A stretch of 39,181 bases of DNA from Actinomycetes bacterium (GCA_023436605.1 JAEZIQ010000051.1:1-39181), one strand, 5' to 3'; positions 1 to 11,081 are shown, counted from the stretch's first letter. Translations and numbers: made by a program. The notes: generated by a model not told the origin, from the sequence alone.

Positions 1-123
1 GGTCCGCAGCAACCGGTCGCGCGCCGGGAGCTCGACCGGAGCGAGCAGACGCGAGGCCGCCACGAGCATCACGAGCACCCCGGCAGCCGCCGAGACCAGC
101 AGGCGCGAGCTGACTGTGCTCAT
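1..123 (-). CDS. N-terminal fragment of a membrane-anchored protein (unidentified)
   Basis: Reading the minus strand from an ATG at 123-121 gives 41 codons, open to the window edge. The peptide starts MSTVSSRLLVSAAAG and continues with a hydrophobic stretch (about residues 8-28, rich in Leu, Val and Ala). It then reads APVELPARDRLLRT. This looks like an uncleaved signal anchor or first membrane helix followed by the start of an extracytoplasmic region. The Arg-Asp-Arg-Leu-Leu pattern after the helix recalls the beginning of CHASE2 sensor domains, but 41 residues cannot establish this. No good Shine-Dalgarno sequence precedes the ATG. The gene is cut by the window edge and points away from the tRNA and rnz. 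Confidence 0.55.
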   Translation of the reverse strand, partial: MSTVSSRLLVSAAAGVLVMLVAASRLLAPVELPARDRLLRT

Positions 124-232
124 CGCCCGAACGTAGCGCCGCCGTCACGTCTGCGGGAGGAAACGGGTCACAGAAGCGTGTGGCCGGAGTCACCCGCGAG
201 TCATCGAGTCGTCGAGGGTGAAGGAGGGAAAG

Positions 233-309
233 TGGTGCGCCCGGCAGGATTCGAACCTGCGACCTCATGCTCCGGAGGCATGCGCTCTATCCAGCTGAGC
301 TACGGGCGC
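233..309 (-). tRNA. tRNA-Arg (anticodon CCG)
   Basis: The minus strand folds into a complete cloverleaf. The acceptor stem GCGCCCG pairs with CGGGCGC. The D arm has GCTC/GAGC, and the anticodon stem CATGC/GCATG encloses loop CTCCGGA with anticodon CCG. The T arm is GCAGG/CCTGC around TTCGAAT. Discriminator A and an encoded CCA (233-235) follow. It decodes CGG arginine codons, which are common in this GC-rich genome. It is divergent from rnz, with no other tRNA nearby in the window. Confidence 0.97.
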
Positions 310-490
310 CGAAGCCGGGAGTTTATTCGGGGATCACAAAGTTCGCGGTGACGACCTCGGAAGCGATGACACCCTTGAGGTTGGCGGAGAAGACCCTGGC
401 GGCGGCGGTACGTCCACACTCGAGAGCCTCGTTTCTCTCATGTAGTCAGGGTACATACGGTTCCCGGTCCAGACAAATACGCTCTGGGGA
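310..490. other. Intergenic region between tRNA-Arg and rnz
   Basis: This 181-nt stretch must hold the divergent promoters for the tRNA (minus) and rnz (plus). On the minus strand a TAAACT hexamer just before the tRNA 5' end is a plausible -10 box without a clear -35. On the plus strand TACATA near 451 is a weak -10 candidate. No open reading frame here looks real. Confidence 0.3.
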
Positions 491-1456
491 ATGGACCTCT
501 CCGTCGCATTTCTAGGCACTGGTGGTCCGGTGCCAACCGCCCTGCGCGGGACCGCCAGCCTGCTCGTCACGCGAGGTGGCGAGAAGCTGATGTTCGACTG
601 CGGTGAGGGAACTCAGCGGCAGATGCGGCGTTCGATGGGCCTGGCGCAGGTCGACGAGATCTACCTGACCCACTTTCATCTCGACCACTGCCTCGGGCTG
701 CCCGGACTGCTCAAGACCTATGACTTGAACGACCGGGAGGAGCCGCTCCAGATCTTCGGGCCGGTCGGGCTACACGGGTTGATGAAGGACCTGAACCCGC
801 TGATCGGCCGGCTCGGGTATCACCTCGAGGTTGAAGAGCTTCAGGGCGGCGACGTGATTCCCCACGTCGACTACGAGATCGAGGCATTCCCGGTCGAGCA
901 TCGAACCCGGGCCCTCGGCTACGCGTTGCTCGAAGACGATCGTCCCGGTCGCTTCGATCCAGATGAGGCGATTCGGCTCGGCGTTCAGCCAGGGCCGGCT
1001 TTCAAGTCCCTGCAGGACGGGGAGGAGGTCGACGGAACCGACGGCAAGGTGCGGCCCGATCAGGTGATGGGCGAGGACAGGCTGGGTCGGGCTGTAGTTA
1101 TCACCGGTGACACCGGACCCTGCCGGGCGACGGTCGAAGCCGCCTCGGAGGCCGATCTGCTGGTCCATGACGCGAGCTTCATGGTTGAGGACGGGGAAAG
1201 GGCCCGCGAGACCGGACACTCGACCGGGACCGAAGCCGCCGAGGTCGCGGCCGAGGCCGGAGTGAAGATGCTCGCCCTGGTCCACATCTCTTCCCGGTAC
1301 CACGTGGGCCGGGCCCTCGACGAGGCCCGGGAGGCCTTTGAGAACACGATCGCCCCACGGGATTTCGACCTGGTCGAGATCCCCTTCCCCGAGAGAGGCG
1401 AGCCCACCCTGGTACCCAGGGGAGCCAAGAGGGAAGCGCCACCGGCTGCTGACTGA
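491..1456 (+). CDS. rnz: Ribonuclease Z (tRNA 3' endonuclease)
   Basis: The product (321 aa) is a cytoplasmic zinc-dependent endonuclease that removes 3' trailers from tRNA precursors. It has the metallo-beta-lactamase fold. An N-terminal FLGTGGPVPT strand-loop and DCGEGTQRQM motif lead to the metal-binding HFHLDH at residues 61-66. Asp207 in VVITGDTGPC and His265 in the HISSRYH motif complete the two-zinc site. Length and motif order match the short bacterial RNase Z (ELAC1 type). The ATG at 491 starts directly at the conserved first strand, with GGGGA only one base upstream, so the message may be leaderless or weakly initiated. It sits alone before the pyr operon, next to a divergent tRNA gene. 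Because that tRNA already encodes CCA, it may not itself need RNase Z. Confidence 0.95.
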   Translation: MDLSVAFLGTGGPVPTALRGTASLLVTRGGEKLMFDCGEGTQRQMRRSMGLAQVDEIYLTHFHLDHCLGLPGLLKTYDLNDREEPLQIFGPVGLHGLMKDLNPLIGRLGYHLEVEELQGGDVIPHVDYEIEAFPVEHRTRALGYALLEDDRPGRFDPDEAIRLGVQPGPAFKSLQDGEEVDGTDGKVRPDQVMGEDRLGRAVVITGDTGPCRATVEAASEADLLVHDASFMVEDGERARETGHSTGTEAAEVAAEAGVKMLALVHISSRYHVGRALDEAREAFENTIAPRDFDLVEIPFPERGEPTLVPRGAKREAPPAAD

Positions 1457-1509
1457 GGGATGCGGCGCGGTCCGTAGCCCTGCTCGTCCGCTGACGCCGG
1501 TGACGGTGG

Positions 1510-1515
1510 TATCTT
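1510..1515 (+). promoter_or_regulatory. Possible -10 box of the pyr operon
   Basis: TATCTT lies about 7-10 nt before the base of the PyrR-binding hairpin, so a transcript starting near 1521-1523 would begin almost exactly with that hairpin. No convincing -35 hexamer sits 16-18 nt upstream (CTGACG at 1491 is only 13 nt away). The call rests on position and the hexamer alone. Confidence 0.3.
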
Positions 1516-1522
1516 CAAGTTG

Positions 1523-1558
1523 CACCTTTAATTGCGGTCCTGTGAGGCCGGGAAGGCG
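1523..1558 (+). promoter_or_regulatory. PyrR-binding RNA loop overlapping the pyrR ribosome-binding region
   Basis: The core GGTCCTGTGAGGCC (1536-1549) fits the known PyrR recognition consensus ARUCCNGNGAGGYU at 12 of 14 positions, including the whole UCCNGNGAGG block. A lower stem CCTT (1525-1528) pairs with AAGG (1553-1556), and an upper stem CGG (1535-1537) pairs with CCG (1548-1550), with an A-rich internal bulge as in Bacillus binding loops. The 3' arm contains the purine-rich GGGAAGG that would serve as the Shine-Dalgarno sequence for the TTG start at 1562. No terminator follows, so UMP-loaded PyrR probably blocks translation rather than triggering termination. This mode is described for mycobacterial pyr operons. 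Confidence 0.8.
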
Positions 1559-1561
1559 ACT

Positions 1562-2116
1562 TTGAACGAAAAAGTAGTGCTGGAAGCAAACGACGTCGAG
1601 CGCACGCTCCGTCGCATCGCCCACGAGATCGTCGAGAAGAATCCCGACGTTTCCGACCTCGCAATCGTCGGTATTCACACCGGCGGCGCCTTTCTTGCGG
1701 AACGGCTGACGACGATGATCGCGGGCCTGATTGGCTCGCAGCCGCCGCTCGGCGAAATTGACATTTCCTTCTACCGGGATGACATCGGTACCCGCGGTTC
1801 CGACTACCACCCGGTTGTCCACTCGACCCGTCTCGACTTTCCCCTCGAGAACCGCACCGTGGTCCTGGTCGATGACGTGCTGTTTACGGGCCGCACGGTG
1901 CGGGCCGCAATCGAGGCGCTCTTCGATTACGGCCGCCCGGCCCGGATCCAGCTCGCGGTGCTCTGCGACCGCGGGCACCGCGAACTTCCGATTCGGCCCG
2001 ACTACGTTGGCAAGAACCTGCCGACCTCCCGGTCCGAACAGGTTTCGGTCCGGCTCAAGGAAACCGACGGGGAGGACGGGGTAGCGATCCTGAGCCCAGT
2101 GGAGGCAGTGGAATGA
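1562..2116 (+). CDS. pyrR: Bifunctional pyr operon regulator / uracil phosphoribosyltransferase PyrR
   Basis: The product is 184 aa. PyrR binds pyr mRNA when UMP is plentiful and represses the operon; many members also convert uracil and PRPP to UMP. The PRPP-binding motif VVLVDDVLFTGRTV lies at about residues 100-113, and the sequence LDFPLENRTV preceding it is typical of the family. I chose the TTG at 1562 because it gives the usual family N terminus (LNEKVVLEANDVERTLRRIA) and follows GGGAAGG at a good distance. An upstream in-frame TTG at 1532 lies inside the RNA loop and would add atypical residues. It is the first gene of a tight operon; its stop overlaps the pyrB ATG. Confidence 0.95.
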   Translation: MNEKVVLEANDVERTLRRIAHEIVEKNPDVSDLAIVGIHTGGAFLAERLTTMIAGLIGSQPPLGEIDISFYRDDIGTRGSDYHPVVHSTRLDFPLENRTVVLVDDVLFTGRTVRAAIEALFDYGRPARIQLAVLCDRGHRELPIRPDYVGKNLPTSRSEQVSVRLKETDGEDGVAILSPVEAVE

Positions 2117-3057
2117 AGCATCTGCTCAGCATCGACGACCTCGACCAGGCAACGATCGAGGGCCTGCTCGACCGGGCCGAGAGTTTTGCCGAGGTCTCGA
2201 AGCGCGACATCAAGAAGGTGCCTGCCCTGCGTGGCCGCACCGTGGTCACGCTCTTTTACGAGGCCAGCACCCGTACCTCGTCATCTTTCGAGCTCGCCGC
2301 GAAGCGGCTCTCGGCCGACGTCGTGTCGGTCAAGGCCACCGGCTCTTCGGTCGAGAAGGGCGAGTCACTCAAGGACACGGTCGAGACCCTGTCGGCCTAT
2401 GACCCGGCGGCGATCGTGATCCGCCACCCGCAGGCCGGGGCCGCCCGGATGCTGACCGACTGGGTAGATGCCGCGGTGATCAATGCCGGCGATGGAATGC
2501 ACCAGCACCCCAGCCAGGCCCTGCTTGATCTTTTCGCCCTCCGCCAGAGGATCGGTCCGGTTGAGGGCAAGAAGATCTGGATCGTCGGCGACGTGCTCCA
2601 CAGCCGGGTCGCCCGGTCCAACATCCAGGCCTTCTCCATGATGGGTGCCGAGGTGACCATTGCCGGACCGCCTACCCTGATTCCGCGGGGCATGGACGAG
2701 ATGGGTTGCGAGATCCGCTACTCGCTTGACGGCCTCGAGGAGGCCGACGTGGTCTACCTCCTGCGGATGCAGCGCGAACGGATGCACGAGAGCTTCGTGC
2801 CATCGATCCGGGAGTACGCCCGGCTTTTCCAGGTCAATTCGCGCCGCCTCGGCCCCCGGCAGCTGGTCATGCATCCCGGGCCGGTGAACCGGGGAGTCGA
2901 GATCAGCGGTGACGTGATCGACTCGGACCGCTGCCTGATCGCCGACCAGGTCGCTTCCGGACTTGCGGTCCGGATGGCGATTCTGTTCGAACTGCTCGCC
3001 CACGGCGACCACCGCGAAGCCAACGAGGGCCCGGTCCCGATTGGAGAGCCTGCATGA
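2113..3057 (+). CDS. pyrB: Aspartate carbamoyltransferase catalytic subunit
   Basis: The enzyme (314 aa) condenses carbamoyl phosphate with aspartate to N-carbamoyl-aspartate, the committed step of pyrimidine synthesis in the cytoplasm. The carbamoyl-phosphate loop STRT is at residues 52-55, HPSQALLD at 132-139, and the C-terminal MHPGPVNRGVE aspartate-binding segment is intact. The residue after STRT is Ser where E. coli has Arg. Length matches the catalytic chain. No pyrI regulatory subunit gene is present, so control probably comes through PyrR. The ATG overlaps the pyrR stop by 4 nt and the gene end overlaps pyrC, implying translational coupling. Confidence 0.96.
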   Translation: MKHLLSIDDLDQATIEGLLDRAESFAEVSKRDIKKVPALRGRTVVTLFYEASTRTSSSFELAAKRLSADVVSVKATGSSVEKGESLKDTVETLSAYDPAAIVIRHPQAGAARMLTDWVDAAVINAGDGMHQHPSQALLDLFALRQRIGPVEGKKIWIVGDVLHSRVARSNIQAFSMMGAEVTIAGPPTLIPRGMDEMGCEIRYSLDGLEEADVVYLLRMQRERMHESFVPSIREYARLFQVNSRRLGPRQLVMHPGPVNRGVEISGDVIDSDRCLIADQVASGLAVRMAILFELLAHGDHREANEGPVPIGEPA

Positions 3058-4448
3058 ACGAAGTGATTGACGGACTGCCGGAAAACGGCGACGAGAACGG
3101 TCACCTGCCCGAGCCGATGGTCCAGCGCCAGGGCCCGATGGCGACGCTGCTGATCCGCTCCGCCGAACTGCTCGATCCGGTCGCCGGTATCTCGGGCAGG
3201 CGTGACCTTCTGGTCGAGGACGGCGTGATCGGCCGGATCGCCGACCCCGGCTCGATTGAAGCCCCGGAAGGTGCCGAAGTGATCGAGGCCGATGGATTCC
3301 ATGTGTTCCCGGCTTTCTTCGACCCTCACGTCCACCTGCGCACTCCCGGTCAGGAGTACAAGGAGGACCTCGAGACTGGAACCCGCTCGGCCGCGGCCGG
3401 CGGCTACGCCGGAGTGCTGGCCATGGCGAACACGTCGCCGCCCGTTTCCGAGCCGGAACAGATCGAGGCGCTGCGTGACCGGGCGTCCCGGGTTGCTTCG
3501 ATTCCGGTCGGTTTCCTCGCCACCGTCACCCACGGCATGCGAGGCGAGGAGCTGACCAACATGGCCGAGCTGCGGCAGGCCGGCGCGGTCGGTTTCACCG
3601 ACGACGGGGTCCCGGTCCAAAGCACCCGCATCCTCAGGCGGGCCCTGCAGTACCAGCGCATGACCGGCGGCCGGATCGCGCTCCATCAGGAAGACGTCGA
3701 GCTCTCCGGCAACGGGGTCATGAACGAAGGTGCGGTCTCGGCCGAGCTGGGCCTGCCCGGAGTCCCTTCGATTTCGGAGTCGGTGATGATCGCCCGGGAC
3801 GCGGCAATCGCCGGTTTCGAGGGCGGAGCGATCCAGATCCAGCACCTCTCGGCGGTTGAGTCGATCGACCAGGTGCGGCTGGCCAAGGCCGAGGGAATCG
3901 ACATCACCTGCGAAGTCACTCCGCATCACCTCTGCCTGACCGACGAGGCGGTCCGTACCCTCGACGCATCGCGCTACAAGATGAATCCGCCGCTCCGGAC
4001 CGAGACCGACCGGCAGGCTCTGATCGAGGCCCTCAAGGACGGCACGATCGACTGCATCGCGACCGATCACGCGCCCCACGCGATCCACGAGAAAGAGGTT
4101 CCCTACGAGGCCGCCAACATGGGGGTGACCGGGCTGGAAAGCGCTTTCTCCTCGGTCTACACGCAACTGGTCCTGCCGGGTGACCTCACTCTCGAGCTGC
4201 TGGTCGAGAAGCTCGGTTGCGGTGGAGCGCCGTTCGGGATCGAGCCTTTCAGTCTGGCCGAGGGCAGCCGGGCCAACCTTTGTCTGGTCGACCTCGACGC
4301 GGAATGGGTGGTCGGCGAAGACGGCTACGAGAGCCGCTCGGTCAACTCCTGGTGCGCAGGTGAGACGCTGCGCAGCCGGGTCCTGGTCACCGTCGCCGAC
4401 GGCCAGGTCGCTTTCCGCCTTCGTACCTTCAGCCTTGGAGTCGCATGA
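3054..4448 (+). CDS. pyrC: Dihydroorotase (class I)
   Basis: The product (464 aa) is an amidohydrolase that cyclises carbamoyl-aspartate to dihydroorotate. The metal ligands are visible: HVH at residues 92-94 in FFDPHVHLR, His211 in IALHQEDVEL, His291/His292 in VTPHHL, and Asp338 in ATDHAPH. The segment GFTDDGVPV provides the aspartate region typical of class I enzymes. The ATG at 3054 overlaps the pyrB stop and follows GGAGA at good spacing. It adds about 28 polar residues before the usual start (an in-frame Met29 at MATLLIRSAELL is the alternative). Its stop overlaps the carA ATG. Confidence 0.96.
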   Translation: MNEVIDGLPENGDENGHLPEPMVQRQGPMATLLIRSAELLDPVAGISGRRDLLVEDGVIGRIADPGSIEAPEGAEVIEADGFHVFPAFFDPHVHLRTPGQEYKEDLETGTRSAAAGGYAGVLAMANTSPPVSEPEQIEALRDRASRVASIPVGFLATVTHGMRGEELTNMAELRQAGAVGFTDDGVPVQSTRILRRALQYQRMTGGRIALHQEDVELSGNGVMNEGAVSAELGLPGVPSISESVMIARDAAIAGFEGGAIQIQHLSAVESIDQVRLAKAEGIDITCEVTPHHLCLTDEAVRTLDASRYKMNPPLRTETDRQALIEALKDGTIDCIATDHAPHAIHEKEVPYEAANMGVTGLESAFSSVYTQLVLPGDLTLELLVEKLGCGGAPFGIEPFSLAEGSRANLCLVDLDAEWVVGEDGYESRSVNSWCAGETLRSRVLVTVADGQVAFRLRTFSLGVA

Positions 4449-5572
4449 ACATTTCTGAACCCGGATACGTCCTCCTCGAAGACGGCAGCCGTTTTGCCGG
4501 CCAGCTCTGCGGAGCAAGCGATGGAGGCGTTGGCGAGGTGGTCTTCAACACGGCGATGACCGGCTACCAGGAGGCGGTCACCGATCCCTCCTACGCGGGC
4601 CAGGTCATCACCTTCACCTACCCGATGATCGGCAATTACGGCGTTTCCGCCGCGGCTATGGAATCGGGTCGGGCCCACGCTCGCGGAGTGATCATGCGCG
4701 ACGCCCGCAACAACGCCGACGCGGCCACCGCCGAAGGCGGCTGGCTCGACTGGCTGGAAGCGAACGGGGTCTGGGCGATCACCGGTGTCAACACCCGGGC
4801 CCTGGTCCGTCACATCCGGGACCGTGGTGCGATGCGCGGCGGCATCTTCCCGGCTTCGGTCGGCACCGACGAGGCGATCGGCCGAATCGAGGCCGAACCG
4901 GTAATGGCCGGCTCCGACTTCGCCTCGAAGGTGACTCCCGAGGCGCCGATCGAGCACGAGGGTTCCGGGCCACACGTGGTGGCGCTCGACACCGGCATCA
5001 AGTCCTCGATCGTCAACCAGTTCCTCGAGCGGGACTGCCGGGTGACTCTGCTTCCCTGCCTGACCCCGGCCGACGAGGTGATGGCCCGGGAACCCGACCT
5101 GCTTTTTCTCGCCAACGGTCCCGGTGACCCGGCCGCGGTTTCGGCCGTCACCGGCACGGTGCGCGAACTCATCGGCCGGAAGCCGATGGTCGGTATCTGC
5201 CTCGGCCACCAGCTGCTCAGCCGGGCGGTGGGTCTCGAGACCTTCAAGCTGCCATTCGGTCACCGCGGCTCCAACCATCCGGTCAAGGACCTCGAAACCG
5301 GGGTGATCGAGATCACTTCCCAGAACCACGGTTTCGCTGTGGTCGGTCCCGACGGTGGCGGCACGATCGAAAACGACGAGCCGGTTCGCTGGCAGACCGA
5401 TCACGGTGAAGCGGTTCTCTCACACATCAATCTCTACGACCGCACGGTCGAGGGCCTGCGGTTGCCGGAGGCGAAAGCGATGACGGTCCAGCATCACCCC
5501 GAGGCGGGGCCCGGACCGCGCGATGCGCGACACCTCTTCGACCGATTCCTCGACCTCGCAAAGGAAGGCTGA
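4445..5572 (+). CDS. carA: Carbamoyl-phosphate synthase small subunit (glutaminase)
   Basis: This subunit (375 aa) hydrolyses glutamine and channels ammonia to CarB. The N-terminal small-chain domain (about residues 1-150, with FNTAMTGYQEAVTDPSYAGQ) is followed by a class I glutamine amidotransferase domain. The nucleophile Cys252 lies in GICLGHQLL. The His351-Pro-Glu353 pair lies in QHHPEAGPGP, where most CarA proteins have QYHPEASPGP. The ATG overlaps the pyrC stop by 4 nt and the gene ends 5 nt before carB, as expected for subunits made in equal amounts. Confidence 0.97.
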   Translation: MNISEPGYVLLEDGSRFAGQLCGASDGGVGEVVFNTAMTGYQEAVTDPSYAGQVITFTYPMIGNYGVSAAAMESGRAHARGVIMRDARNNADAATAEGGWLDWLEANGVWAITGVNTRALVRHIRDRGAMRGGIFPASVGTDEAIGRIEAEPVMAGSDFASKVTPEAPIEHEGSGPHVVALDTGIKSSIVNQFLERDCRVTLLPCLTPADEVMAREPDLLFLANGPGDPAAVSAVTGTVRELIGRKPMVGICLGHQLLSRAVGLETFKLPFGHRGSNHPVKDLETGVIEITSQNHGFAVVGPDGGGTIENDEPVRWQTDHGEAVLSHINLYDRTVEGLRLPEAKAMTVQHHPEAGPGPRDARHLFDRFLDLAKEG

Positions 5573-5577
5573 CCAAG

Positions 5578-8644
<3,067 letters not shown>

Positions 8645-8655
<11 letters not shown>

Positions 8656-9511
8656 TCAGGAGCGACCGCAGGCGCCGTTCGGCCGGCGGCTCTGTGAAGT
8701 GGCGGCATCCCGTCCGACCGGCGGGTACCGGATCTTCACCCTGATCGACGAGGATGGTCCCGCTCCCGCGCCCGGCCAGTTCTACATGCTGGCCGCCGCG
8801 CCGGGCTGGGCCACCGAAGGAGGCCGTCCCTACCTGCCGCGGGCGATCTCATACGCCCGGGTCACCGAGAACCTGACCGGCGGACTGAAGCTCGACTTCC
8901 TGATCCACGAGGTAGGTCCCGGGACCGACCGTCTGGCAGCGATGGAACCGGGGGAGAGCTGCTGGGTCGCCGGTCCCTTCGGCGGACGCTTCAGTCTGCC
9001 GCGGGAACTTAACCCCGAAGCTGCCGGAGCGATCCTGGTCGGCGGTGGGATCGGGATCGCCCCGATGGCCGTGCTCCGCCACGAGCTGGTTGATCGCGGC
9101 ATCCCTTCGCGGTCCCTGCTGGGGTTCCGTGACCAGGCCCACTCGGGCGGGGTCGACGAACTTTTCGGCTGTGAAGAAACGAGGCTCGCCTTCGAGGACG
9201 GCAGCTCCGGCCACAAGGGCTATGTGACCGACCTTCTGCTTCAGTTGCTCGAAGGAGACGACTCCGGGTCCGCCGCCGTCTACTCCTGCGGTCCGCCGGC
9301 CATGCTCGAAGCGGTCAGGCAGATCTGCCTGGCCCGGGACATTCCGATCGAACTCGCTCTCGAATCACCGATGGCCTGCGGCTACGGGGCCTGTTTTGGC
9401 TGCGCCGTTCCGAAGGCCGACGGGGGATACCTGCGGCTCTGCGTCGACGGGCCGGTGGTGCGGGGCGATGAAATCGCCACCGCGATGGCGGGGGAGCCGG
9501 CGGTTGGCTGA
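8645..9511 (+). CDS. pyrK: Dihydroorotate dehydrogenase electron-transfer subunit PyrK
   Basis: The product (288 aa) is an FAD and [2Fe-2S] protein that passes electrons from dihydroorotate oxidation in PyrD to NAD+. A flavin-binding barrel (RPYLPRAISYA near residues 60-70) is followed by a nucleotide-binding domain with GAILVGGGIGIAPM. A C-terminal cluster motif has Cys245, Cys250, Cys253 and Cys266. The gene starts inside the end of carB and overlaps pyrD. A pyrK next to pyrD marks the class 1B dehydrogenase typical of Firmicutes. Better-known actinobacteria generally use a single-subunit membrane-linked PyrD. Confidence 0.93.
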
Positions 9512-10454
9512 GAACGCAGAAAACGAAGTCCCGGCGATGGACCTGGCGACCGAGATCTGTGGCATCGAGCTGACCGGACCGGTGCTCAACGGATCAGGCA
9601 CCTTCGATGCGCTCGCGGCCCGTCGGGTTTTCGGAGACGCACTGGTCGAGGACTTCCCCTTCGACTGTTACGTGTCGAAGACGATCACCATGAACCCACG
9701 CCCGGGCAACCCGCCATATCGGCTCTGGGAAACACCCTCCGGAATGATCAACTCGATCGGGCTTCCCGGTCCCGGACTCGACGGTTTCCTCGCCAATGAC
9801 CTCGGCCGCCTGGCCGAACTCGGGGTACCTCTGATCGTCTCCGTGATGGCCGACTCGGCCGAGGATTTCGAGGTGCTGGTGGCCCGTGTCGCCGAACGCG
9901 AAGAGGTGGCCGGGATCGAACTCAACGTTTCCTGTCCCAACGTCCACTCCGGACTGATCGTCGGCGAACAGCCGTCCGAGACCGAGGCCCTGATGAAAAC
10001 GCTCCGGCCAATCACAGAGAAGCCGCTGATCGTCAAGCTCACCCCGAACGTGGCCAACCCCCATGAGGTGGCGGTCGGAGCGGAGAGCGGGGGAGCAGAC
10101 GCAGTCTCGATGATCAACACGGTCAAGGCGGCAGCAATCGACCCGGTTTCGAGTCGGGCCTGGCTCGGGGCCGGGGCCGGTGGCCTGTCCGGGCCGGCAG
10201 TCCGGCCGATCGCGCTGGCCCAGGTTCGGGCGGTCTCGGCCGAGGTCTCGATCCCGGTGATCGGGATGGGCGGGATCAGCGACGCCGAGTCGGCCCTCGA
10301 GTTCATCCTCGCCGGTGCAAAAGTCGTTGCGGTCGGGACCGAGAACTTCCGGGACCCTCGAGCCGGTTCGGCCGTTTCCGAGGGCCTCCCGGCGGCCCTC
10401 GAGCGCCGCGGGTTCGGGTCGCTGGCCGAGGCCCAGGCGGTCACTCTCGGCTGA
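9504..10454 (+). CDS. pyrD: Dihydroorotate dehydrogenase catalytic subunit, class 1B
   Basis: This FMN enzyme (316 aa from TTG, 305 aa from ATG) oxidises dihydroorotate to orotate in the cytoplasm as a complex with PyrK. The conserved N terminus GIELTGPVLNGSGTFD, the catalytic Cys in ELNVSCPNVHSG (residue 144 from the TTG), VKLTPNV, and the C-terminal GMGGISDAESALEF are all present. The TTG at 9504 has GGGGAG at 7 nt and overlaps the pyrK stop. An ATG at 9537 gives the more usual family length but has no Shine-Dalgarno sequence, so the start is uncertain by 11 residues. pyrE and pyrF are not in this window. A terminator follows at 10584. Confidence 0.93.
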   Translation: MAENAENEVPAMDLATEICGIELTGPVLNGSGTFDALAARRVFGDALVEDFPFDCYVSKTITMNPRPGNPPYRLWETPSGMINSIGLPGPGLDGFLANDLGRLAELGVPLIVSVMADSAEDFEVLVARVAEREEVAGIELNVSCPNVHSGLIVGEQPSETEALMKTLRPITEKPLIVKLTPNVANPHEVAVGAESGGADAVSMINTVKAAAIDPVSSRAWLGAGAGGLSGPAVRPIALAQVRAVSAEVSIPVIGMGGISDAESALEFILAGAKVVAVGTENFRDPRAGSAVSEGLPAALERRGFGSLAEAQAVTLG

Positions 10455-10553
10455 GGCACTGGTGTACCTCGTAGGGCGTCGCGCCCTGACCCGCTGATAC
10501 CGAACACCCGGGGGCAACACTCGACCGATCTGTTCGTGTTCAAGTCTCCCCTA

Positions 10554-10611
10554 AACCTCGACTCGAGGTTGAGATGGATTTATCCGAAATCGGCGCTTTT
10601 CGGGGTTTTTT
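10554..10611 (+). terminator. Hairpins and T6 tract, probable pyr operon terminator
   Basis: A perfect 7-bp hairpin (AACCTCG, loop ACT, CGAGGTT; 10554-10570) is followed by CCGAAA/TTTCGG (10584-10589 and 10598-10603, 8-nt loop). Two G then six T (10606-10611) complete an intrinsic-terminator shape. It lies about 130 nt after pyrD and upstream of the mihF -10 box. A weaker GGGCG-TCG-CGCCC hairpin (10474-10486) immediately follows pyrD. Confidence 0.5.
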
Positions 10612-10636
10612 GGCCAACATCGGGCGCAGAGATGGC

Positions 10637-10642
10637 TATACT
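10637..10642 (+). promoter_or_regulatory. Likely -10 box of mihF (leaderless or very short leader)
   Basis: TATACT ends 11 nt before the mihF ATG, which would place transcription start only a few bases upstream of the start codon. The same hexamer occurs before rimP (13857). A -35 box is not clear: TTGGCC at 10610 is 21 nt away. Confidence 0.5.
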
Positions 10643-10653
10643 CGCGCCCTTCC

Positions 10654-10995
10654 ATGGCTCCGATCTCGAAGACCGTAACCAGTCCCCCCGAAGCCCCGGA
10701 AAGGTCCCTCGACCAACGCATGGATGCACTGAAGAGGGCGAACAACATTCGCACCGCGAGAGCCCAGCTCAAGCGTGACCTGAAGGCCGGCCGAACCACC
10801 ATCACCGACGTGCTCGACGATCCCCCCGAGTACCTCCTGACGGCCAAGGTGTTCGACATGCTCCTCGCTGTCCCCAAGTACGGCAGGGTCAAGACCAACC
10901 GGATCCTGAAGCAGTGCAAGGTCAGCCCCGCCAAGACCATTGGCGGCCTAAGCGACCGGCAGCGCCAGGAACTCGTAAGCCTCCTCCAGCGCTAG
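10654..10995 (+). CDS. mihF: Actinobacterial integration host factor (mIHF)
   Basis: The product (113 aa) is a small basic nucleoid-associated protein that binds and bends DNA. It is found in actinobacteria and essential in mycobacteria. The family signature is clear: helical RMDALKRANNIRTARAQLKRDL, then VFDMLLAVPKYGRVKTNRIL (helix-two-turn-helix with the GRVKTNRIL DNA-contact segment), and a C-terminal GGLSDRQRQELVSLL. The ATG at 10654 has no Shine-Dalgarno sequence and lies just after a TATACT -10 box. It is unrelated to enterobacterial IHF. Location before gmk-rpoZ is the usual actinobacterial context. Confidence 0.95.
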   Translation: MAPISKTVTSPPEAPERSLDQRMDALKRANNIRTARAQLKRDLKAGRTTITDVLDDPPEYLLTAKVFDMLLAVPKYGRVKTNRILKQCKVSPAKTIGGLSDRQRQELVSLLQR

Positions 10996-11065
10996 CTTCG
11001 GACGGCCCGTCTCGGGCTGGAGGATGGTGCCGCAGGTTTGGTGTCATCACGCTTACAAACCTGCG
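10982..11065 (+). other. Two long perfect hairpins in the mihF 3' region
   Basis: TCCTCCAGC (10982-10990, the last mihF codons) pairs perfectly with GCTGGAGGA (11016-11024). CGCAGGTTTG (11031-11040) pairs perfectly with CAAACCTGCG (11056-11065), with a 15-nt loop. Neither is followed by a T tract. They may protect or process the mihF mRNA end, or terminate transcription with help. The remainder of this 306-nt gene-free stretch up to gmk is taken up by repeat R1 copy A. Confidence 0.45.
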
Positions 11066-11081
11066 TCACCACTCACCCGAC

